From the NCBI GenBank assembly GCA_002213445.1, contig NJIE01000031.1, positions 16,393 through 80,392 of the forward strand: a stretch of DNA of 64,000 nucleotides, read 5' to 3'. Both the position numbers and the translations under genes were made by a program. Shown here in pieces: positions 56,693 to 64,000 of this stretch. Position 1 is the stretch's first letter. Every line of letters begins with the position of its first letter. The notes beneath the pieces are model-generated. The model did not search any database and was not told the origin of the DNA. It saw only the letters and a list, made by a program, of their open reading frames with translations. This DNA is from Xenophilus sp. AP218F (GTDB lineage: Bacteria; Pseudomonadota; Gammaproteobacteria; Burkholderiales; Chromobacteriaceae).

Positions 56693-57810
56693 GGCCCGGT
56701 CGCTTCCCCGGCCGCTTGCTGATCTTCGCGGCGCTGCTCTGGCGCTTGCCAGGCCAATGGCTGCGCCGCAAGCCCGCGGCGCGGAGCGTCAAGCGCGTGT
56801 TGATCCTGCACCAGTTCCTGCTGGGCGACGCGCTGATGGCCACCAGCCTGCTGGCCAAGGCGCGCGAGCGTTTTCCGCAGGCGGACATCGCGCTGGCCTG
56901 CCCGCCGGGGCAGGCGGCTTTGTATGCCAGTCGCCCCTACGGCGTCCGAGCATTGCCCTGGCAGCCGCGGGACTTCGCCTCGATACGCAGGCTGTTCGCC
57001 GAGCCGCGTTTCGATATGGTTTATCTGATGGGCGAAAATCGCTTGAGCTTCCTGGCCCGCGCCATCGGCGCGCGCTGGATCGTCGGCTTCGCAGCCGAAA
57101 CGCCGGCGTATAAAAACTGGCTGCTGGACGAGCAAGTGCCATACTCCCCGCAGCCGGAGTCGTGGACCGACACCGCGGCGACGCTGGTGGACGGGCCCGA
57201 TCCCGCGCCGTTTCGGCTGGACGACTGGCCCTTGACCGCAGCCGCCCTGCCGAATCTGCCCGAGCGCTACGTGGTGCTGCACGTCGGCGCCAGCTCCGCC
57301 ACCCGGTTCTGGCCGGCGCAGAGCTGGCGCGAAGTCGCCGCGGCCGCGCGGCGCGGCGGCTGCGTGGTGGCCTGGTCGTGCGGGCCTGGCGAGCAGGCCC
57401 TGCTGGATACGATACAGCCGCAAGCCGGCGACCTGGTCTGGGCCGGCTCGCTAAGTTTGCCGCAATTGCGAACCGCGCTGGCGGGAGCGAAGGCGTGCGT
57501 GTGTCCGGATACCGGCATCGCCCACTTGGCCAAAACCGCGCTGTGTCCGTTGATCATGTTGTTTGGCCCGGGCGACCCCGCGCTGTTCGGCGCCAGCCGC
57601 TTCTTCGCGGCGCAGCGCTGCCTGGCGGCCGGCCCGGCCTGGTTCCCCTGCCGCAATCAGCGCAGCGTGCATTACCGCCCGGTGGATTGGGCGCTGCGTT
57701 GTTTTCGCAAGGCGGGTGGCTCTACAGATGAGTGTTCTAACGCTCAATGCATGGTGGCGATCATGCCAGGCATAGTGTGCCAAGCGTTGATGAATTTGAT
57801 TGAATCATGA
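56689..57810 (+). CDS. GT9 heptosyltransferase-family protein
   Basis: 373 residues, 4-bp overlap with the GT4 gene. KRVLILHQFLLGDALMATSL and VCPDTGIAHLAKTALCPLIM are GT9 motifs. The first 30 residues form a hydrophobic segment. The last about 35 residues contain a Cys cluster and the C-terminus changes to AT-richer DNA. The donor is probably ADP-heptose or a related sugar; a paralog of the gene at 54459. Confidence 0.85.
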   Translation: MRPGRFPGRLLIFAALLWRLPGQWLRRKPAARSVKRVLILHQFLLGDALMATSLLAKARERFPQADIALACPPGQAALYASRPYGVRALPWQPRDFASIRRLFAEPRFDMVYLMGENRLSFLARAIGARWIVGFAAETPAYKNWLLDEQVPYSPQPESWTDTAATLVDGPDPAPFRLDDWPLTAAALPNLPERYVVLHVGASSATRFWPAQSWREVAAAARRGGCVVAWSCGPGEQALLDTIQPQAGDLVWAGSLSLPQLRTALAGAKACVCPDTGIAHLAKTALCPLIMLFGPGDPALFGASRFFAAQRCLAAGPAWFPCRNQRSVHYRPVDWALRCFRKAGGSTDECSNAQCMVAIMPGIVCQALMNLIES

Positions 57811-59094
57811 ATGGAATTTGATCGCGTGCGAAATAAAATAATTGAATCATGCGCTTGGCGCGATGGGTTGAAGTGGTTGCTGCCGTTGTGTATTTTCTTG
57901 TTTGGCGTAACCTGTATGACGGTAAAGGGTTGTGCGAATATATTTTTATTTTTGGCGGTTTTGTTGTCTTTACCGCTATTGATAAATTCACGCTCAGATC
58001 GCTGGTCTTTGTCCATTTTTGCAGTATTGTCAGCGCCGTTCCTAGTAACCGTGTTGCAATTGTCGGTAGGCATGCAATATGTAAGCCATAAAGCGCTCGA
58101 TGCACCATCGCGTTTTTTCCTGGCCGGTCTATGCTTGTTTGCCTTGCAGCAATTGTCGGCTCGTAGATTGGCTATGGCTTGCTGGGGAACATGGCTGGGA
58201 GCATTTGGCGTGATGGCTTGGGGGTACATAAGCATACATGTCCCAGAATACTCTTGGGGTGTCGATGCCAGTCGAGGATGGAATCAGTTTAGCAATCCGA
58301 TTCCATTTGGAGTGTATTCGGTTATCTTGGGTTTTTTAGCGCTTGGTTTGCCTATCGCAGGTTGGTCGGGATGGTCAAAAAAAATGCAGTGGTGCATCGG
58401 CGTTGGAGGTGTGATAGCAGGGCTTGTTGCTGGTTATTTTTCGGGTTCCCGAACCCCGTTTCTGATCGTGCCGCCATTAGTTTTGATCATTATTCTGGGT
58501 GCGACCGCGTGGGATGCTCGCCGCATTCTTATCTCTTTGCTCTCCGCCGGAGTGCTCGCTTTGTTTCTAATCATGGGAACCCAAAACAAGTTGCATGATC
58601 GGGTAAGCGAGGGTTTGACGGATATTCAGGTTTTTCAGCATAACCAAAATACTTCCATGGGGCTTCGTTGGGAGATGTGGCGAACGGCAAGCCAGATTAT
58701 CGTAGAGCATCCATTCGCAGGGGTTGGCAAACAAGGCTATTACGATGAGGTGAATGCTAGAGTCAAGAAGGGCCAGGCCCCTGTTATCATCATGGCCGCG
58801 CCGCATCCTCATAATGAGCTGCTCAATTTTGGAGTAGAAATGGGTATTCCTGGCGTGGCTTTGGGATTGATGTTGTTTTTGGTTCCCGCCGGGCTATTCT
58901 TGCCGCGGATTCGGGCAAGGGACTCTTTGATACGTTTCTCTGCAATCAGTGGCTCGGTGGTGGTGGTTGGGCAATTCGTTGCCAGCTTGCTTGACACCTA
59001 CTTCTGGATCGTTTCGCAAACGGCTTTTTACGGAGTATGGGTGGTGGTGTTTGCGGCAATCATATTTGCCAGACGACGCGAGTTGGCGGCATGA
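57811..59094 (+). CDS. waaL: O-antigen ligase/polymerase-family membrane protein (WaaL-like)
   Basis: 427 residues, 12 hydrophobic segments. The Wzy_C/WaaL signature is clear: GSRTPFLIVPP, RWEMWRTASQIIVEHPFAGV and PHPHNELLNFGVEMGIPGV with the His-Asn-Glu catalytic loop. It ligates lipid-linked O-antigen (or another polymer) to the core. Base composition breaks sharply: the 60 bases from 57901 are 38% G+C by hand count, against 73% for the 60 bases from 59641 in the next gene. Its ATG touches the previous stop (TGA ATG) and it overlaps the next gene by 4 bp, so acquisition replaced an allele in place. Confidence 0.92.
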   Translation: MEFDRVRNKIIESCAWRDGLKWLLPLCIFLFGVTCMTVKGCANIFLFLAVLLSLPLLINSRSDRWSLSIFAVLSAPFLVTVLQLSVGMQYVSHKALDAPSRFFLAGLCLFALQQLSARRLAMACWGTWLGAFGVMAWGYISIHVPEYSWGVDASRGWNQFSNPIPFGVYSVILGFLALGLPIAGWSGWSKKMQWCIGVGGVIAGLVAGYFSGSRTPFLIVPPLVLIIILGATAWDARRILISLLSAGVLALFLIMGTQNKLHDRVSEGLTDIQVFQHNQNTSMGLRWEMWRTASQIIVEHPFAGVGKQGYYDEVNARVKKGQAPVIIMAAPHPHNELLNFGVEMGIPGVALGLMLFLVPAGLFLPRIRARDSLIRFSAISGSVVVVGQFVASLLDTYFWIVSQTAFYGVWVVVFAAIIFARRRELAA

Positions 59095-60205
59095 CTGAGT
59101 GGGCGCTGTTTACCGAGTCCTCGGCCAATGTCGGCGGCCAGGAGCTGCAGTGCATGCAGCAGATGGCGGCGTTCGAGGCGGCCGGGTTTCAGGCCATGCT
59201 GGCCTGCCGCCCCGGCAGCCGGGTGGAGCAGGTGGCGCTGGCGCGCGGTTTGCGTTGCCTGCCGGTGGCGTTCCGCAACAGCCTGCACCCGCCTTCGGTG
59301 CTGAGCTTGCGGCGCTGGATACGCGCGCATCGGCCGCGGCTGGCGATCTGCCATAGCGGCCATGACAGCAACGTGCTGGCGATCGCGGCGCGTCTGGCCG
59401 GCGGCGCGCGGCCCTTCATCCTGCGCTCCCGCACCTATCAGCCGGGCAAGCCCGCGGCCTGGTCGTACAATCATCTGGCGGACGCGACGATGGTGCCCAG
59501 CCGTTATTTGCGCGACTGTCTGCTGGCCAATCCGGCGATTCGCCAGGAGCGCGTGCGGGTGGTCTACCCCGGCATCGACTTTGCGGGCATCGAGGCCGCG
59601 GCCGGCCAGCCGCTGCCGGCCGGCGTCGAGGCCTGGCTGGCGGCGGGCGAAGGGCCGGTGCTGGTTCACGCGGCGATGCTGCGCGGGGAAAAAGGCCACC
59701 CAACCCTGCTGCAGGCCTTGCATCTGCTGCGCGAGCGCGGGGTGGCGGCGCGCTATCTGATCGCCGGCGAAGGGCCGGAAGAAGCGACGATCCGCGCCCG
59801 GATCGTCGAGCTGGGCCTGCAGGACCGCGTCTGGCTGGCCGGCGTCGTGTCGCCGGTGGCGCCGCTGCTGGCGCGCGCCGATCTGGTGGTGATGCCGTCC
59901 GGCTACGAGCCGCTGGGCATGTCGCAGCTGGAGGCGCTGGGGCTGGGCGTCCCGGTGATCGCCAGCGATACCGGCGGCATCCCGGAGACGATCAGCCATG
60001 GCCAGACCGGCCTGCTGGTGCCGCCGGGCGACGCCGCCGCCTGGGCCGAGGCCATCGCCTCGGCGCTGGACGATTACCCCGCCATGCGCCGCATGGCCGA
60101 GGAGGGGCGGCGGGAGGTCAGGGCGCGCTTTTCTCCGGCCCGCAATCTTTCTCAAGTGTTGCAACTGGCCGGGCTTGCGCCGGCCGGCAAGGATGATGGA
60201 TACGC

Positions 60206-60209
<4 letters not shown>
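59091..60209 (+). CDS. GT4 glycosyltransferase
   Basis: 372 residues from the ATG at 59091 (ATGA overlap with the ligase). GT-B: ESSANVGGQELQCMQQMAAF start, YLIAGEGPEEATIRARIVEL and YEPLGMSQLEALGLGVPVIA with the catalytic acidic pair. GC-rich like the rest of the operon. A late core or first O-unit sugar is likely. Precedes msbA with a 4-bp overlap. Confidence 0.88.
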
Positions 60210-61963
<1,754 letters not shown>

Positions 61964-62022
61964 GCGGCGCACCGCCAGACCCCGAGACCGGCCGGAAACG
62001 GATGTGGAGCCGGCCTTGCGCG

Positions 62023-62056
62023 ACAAACCCTCTGCCAGGCAGAGGGTTTGTTTTTT
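62023..62056 (+). terminator. Very strong terminator of the LPS operon
   Basis: Perfect 14-bp stem ACAAACCCTCTGCC / GGCAGAGGGTTTGT around one base, followed by TTTTT, 60 bp after the msbA stop. Confidence 0.93.
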
Positions 62057-62080
62057 CCGATGGCCGCCTGGCGGCCGGGT

Positions 62081-63670
62081 TCAGGCCTGGGCGGGCGCTC
62101 CCGGCTGCAAGATGGTATCGCCGGTTTGCGGCAAGGGGTCCGGATAATCCAGGCTGAAGTGCAAGCCGCGGCTTTCCTTGCGCAGCATGGCCGAACGCAC
62201 GATCAGTTCCGCCGCCTGCACCAGGTTGCGCAGCTCGATCAGATCGTTGCTGACGTGGAAGTGGCTGTAGTACTCGTCGATTTCCGCCTTCAAGAGATCG
62301 ATGCGATGCAAGGCGCGCTCCAGTCGCTTGCTGGTGCGCACGATGCCGACGTAGTCCCACATCGCGCGGCGCAGCTCGTCCCAGTTGTGAGAGATCACCA
62401 CCTCTTCATCCGGATCGGTGACGCGGCTGTCGTCCCAGTCGGGGATGGTCGGCAATTTGATGGGCTTGCCGGCCAGAATGTCGGCCGCCGCGGCCTTGCC
62501 GATCACCAGACATTCCAGCAGGGAGTTGCTGGCCAGCCGGTTGGCTCCGTGCAGGCCGGTGCAGGCCACCTCGCCCACCGCGTACAAGCCCTCCACGTCG
62601 GTCTGGCCCTTGAGGTCGGTGACGATGCCGCCGCAAGTGAAGTGCACCGCCGGCACCACCGGGATCGGTTGCTGGGTGATGTCGATGCCCAGCTCCAGGC
62701 AATGGGCGTAGATATTGGGGAAATGTTCCTGGATGAAGCTGGCCGGCTTGTAGGAGATATCCAGATACACGCAATCTAGGCCGTGCTTCTTCATTTCAAA
62801 GTCGATGGCGCGGGCGACCACGTCGCGCGGGGCCAGTTCGCCGCGCGGATCGTGCTGCGGCATGAAGCGGGTGCCGTCCGGCAGCTTGAGGATGCCGCCT
62901 TCGCCGCGCACGGCTTCCGAAATCAGGAAAGACTTGGCGTGCGGGTGATACAGGCAGGTGGGGTGGAACTGGATGAATTCCATATTGCCCACCCGGCAAC
63001 CGGCGCGCCAGCCCATCGCGATGCCGTCGCCGGTGGCGGTATCCGGGTTGGTGGTATACAGATAGACCTTGCCAGCCCCGCCGGACGCCAGAATGGTGTG
63101 CTGGGCGGCTATGGTCACCACCTCGTCCCGATTCTTGTCCAGCGCGTAGGCCCCGAAGGCGCGATTGCCGGGCAGGCCCAACTTGTGCGCGGTGATCAGA
63201 TCGATGGCGATGTAGTCTTCTAGTTCGGCGATGTTGGGGTGCGCCTTGATCTTCTGGCCAAGGGTGGAGATCACCGCCGCGCCGGTGGCGTCGGCGGCGT
63301 GGATGATGCGGCGATGGCTGTGGCCGCCCTCGCGGGTCAGGTGGTAGCCGGTCTGGTGGCTGTCGTCGCGGGTGAAGGGCACGCCCAGGTCGATCAGCCA
63401 GTCTATCGCCTCCTTGGAGTGCTCGACGATGAAGCGGGTGGCCTCCTCGTCGCATAGCCCGGCGCCGGCGATCAGGGTATCGCGGATGTGATCCTCCACC
63501 GAATCGTCGTTATCCAGCACGGCGGCGATGCCGCCCTGGGCGTAAGTGGAGTTGCCCTCCAGCAAATCGCGCTTGGTGATCAGGCCGACTTTGCGCTTTT
63601 CCGCCAAATGCAGGGCCAGCGTCATGCCGGCCAAACCGCTTCCAACTATCAGAACATCGAACTTGAGCAT
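62081..63670 (-). CDS. nadB: L-aspartate oxidase
   Basis: 529 residues (E. coli NadB 540). FAD-binding [20 protein letters not shown] at the N-terminus; [41 protein letters not shown] (short: [16 protein letters not shown]) and [20 protein letters not shown] are family motifs. It oxidises aspartate to iminoaspartate, the first step to quinolinate and NAD. Its partners nadA and nadC are not in the window. The start at 63670 opens a 330-base gap before the rRNA promoter, on the other strand. Confidence 0.96.
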   Translation of the reverse strand: MLKFDVLIVGSGLAGMTLALHLAEKRKVGLITKRDLLEGNSTYAQGGIAAVLDNDDSVEDHIRDTLIAGAGLCDEEATRFIVEHSKEAIDWLIDLGVPFTRDDSHQTGYHLTREGGHSHRRIIHAADATGAAVISTLGQKIKAHPNIAELEDYIAIDLITAHKLGLPGNRAFGAYALDKNRDEVVTIAAQHTILASGGAGKVYLYTTNPDTATGDGIAMGWRAGCRVGNMEFIQFHPTCLYHPHAKSFLISEAVRGEGGILKLPDGTRFMPQHDPRGELAPRDVVARAIDFEMKKHGLDCVYLDISYKPASFIQEHFPNIYAHCLELGIDITQQPIPVVPAVHFTCGGIVTDLKGQTDVEGLYAVGEVACTGLHGANRLASNSLLECLVIGKAAAADILAGKPIKLPTIPDWDDSRVTDPDEEVVISHNWDELRRAMWDYVGIVRTSKRLERALHRIDLLKAEIDEYYSHFHVSNDLIELRNLVQAAELIVRSAMLRKESRGLHFSLDYPDPLPQTGDTILQPGAPAQA

Positions 63671-63901
63671 GATGTGGTTCCACTACCGGCACGCGGGGTG
63701 CCAAACGACAGCCAGACTAGCAGATGCGAAGGTGGCTGCGTAGCCGGCGCGACGTCCGCGGCAAGCGCCGGCAGCCGCGCGCATGGGTGGTTCTGAAAAA
63801 GATTTTTGAAGTGTCGCGTTATTTTCTGCTGAATATTCATGCGGTTGCCGAGCGTTTTTGTATTTTTCCGCCAAGAGCACGAATTTTTCTCGAAAAAGGT
63901 G
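63671..63901. other. Gene-free region between nadB and the rRNA promoter
   Basis: No convincing gene; the open frames lack ribosome binding sites and similarity. It holds the nadB promoter region and, at 63878-63898, an AT-rich stretch (GAATTTTTCTCGAAAAAGG) that looks like an UP element for the rRNA promoter. Confidence 0.6.
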
Positions 63902-63930
63902 TTGACGGGTCAGGGGTCGGGGCGTATAGT
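63902..63930 (+). promoter_or_regulatory. Sigma-70 rRNA operon promoter (P1-like)
   Basis: -35 TTGACG (63902-63907), 17-bp spacer, -10 TATAGT (63925-63930), followed by a GC-rich discriminator TCGCCTCC typical of stringently controlled rRNA promoters. An AT-rich UP-like stretch precedes it. Confidence 0.88.
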
Positions 63931-63976
63931 TCGCCTCCTCAGCTGACGCAGCGAACGAAACGAAGCGATCAGCACC

Positions 63977-63989
63977 GCTCTTTAACAGA
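63977..63989 (+). promoter_or_regulatory. rRNA leader boxA antitermination site
   Basis: GCTCTTTAACAGA matches boxA of rRNA leaders (TGCTCTTTAACA). With the promoter 50 bp upstream it marks the start of a ribosomal RNA operon; the 16S gene begins beyond position 64000. Confidence 0.88.
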
Positions 63990-64000
63990 ACGAATAACCG

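Overview
The window looks like chromosomal core sequence from a Chromobacteriaceae/Neisseriales beta-proteobacterium, most like Chromobacterium. It is GC-rich (about two thirds G+C by eye). It carries EmrR with EmrCAB, MetX/MetW, CysG, a type IV minor pilin set and an arn lipid A modification operon. No phage, insertion sequence, CRISPR array or tRNA was found. The last 100 bases carry the promoter and boxA leader of a ribosomal RNA operon whose 16S gene lies outside the window.

Layout. 1-4853 (minus): arn operon (arnT, SMR-type flippase, arnB, arnC, arnA cut by the edge), which adds aminoarabinose to lipid A. 4979-9941 (minus): hemF, an outer-membrane barrel gene with an RstA-box-like site upstream, a cysteine-nucleophile hydrolase, and rstB/rstA. 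10135-15502: cstA-ybdD, a cupin protein, a YeiH/LysR divergent pair, and an AT-rich orphan gene. 15574-20294 (minus): emrR and emrCAB with two matching palindromic operators. 20394-27151: YfgD/ArsC-like protein, Bcr/CflA transporter, thrB, DUF2782, LOG protein, polA.

27343-30080 (plus): five overlapping minor pilin genes. 30100-33724 (minus): lysozyme inhibitor, AmpG, Pmp3-like protein, metW, metX. 33884-37244 (plus): small membrane protein, YhcC-like radical SAM protein, msrPQ, ybaK. 37228-41337 (minus): a solute-binding protein, then the ferrous-iron uptake operon ftrABCD behind a strong Fur box. 41551-50406: asparagine synthetase, fsr with a divergent AraC regulator, wrbA, yihY, DUF3025 and a PAS-GAF-GGDEF diguanylate cyclase.

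50513-54441 (plus): cysG and a regulatory PTS (EIIA, HPr, EI) without IIB/IIC. 54459-61963 (plus): LPS core/O-antigen operon (GT9, GT4, GT9, WaaL-like ligase, GT4, msbA) with a chain of short overlaps; the ligase gene is strikingly AT-rich. 62081-63670 (minus): nadB. 63671-64000: rRNA promoter region.

Cell-envelope work dominates: lipid A charge modification, LPS assembly and export, efflux, pili, lysozyme resistance and periplasmic methionine repair. No wholly novel multi-gene system was recognised. The most interesting items are regulatory sites (RstA box, EmrR operator pair, Fur box, rRNA promoter) and local oddities: the AT-rich ligase, the orphan ORF, the lysozyme inhibitor coupled to AmpG, and the Cys-type hydrolase.
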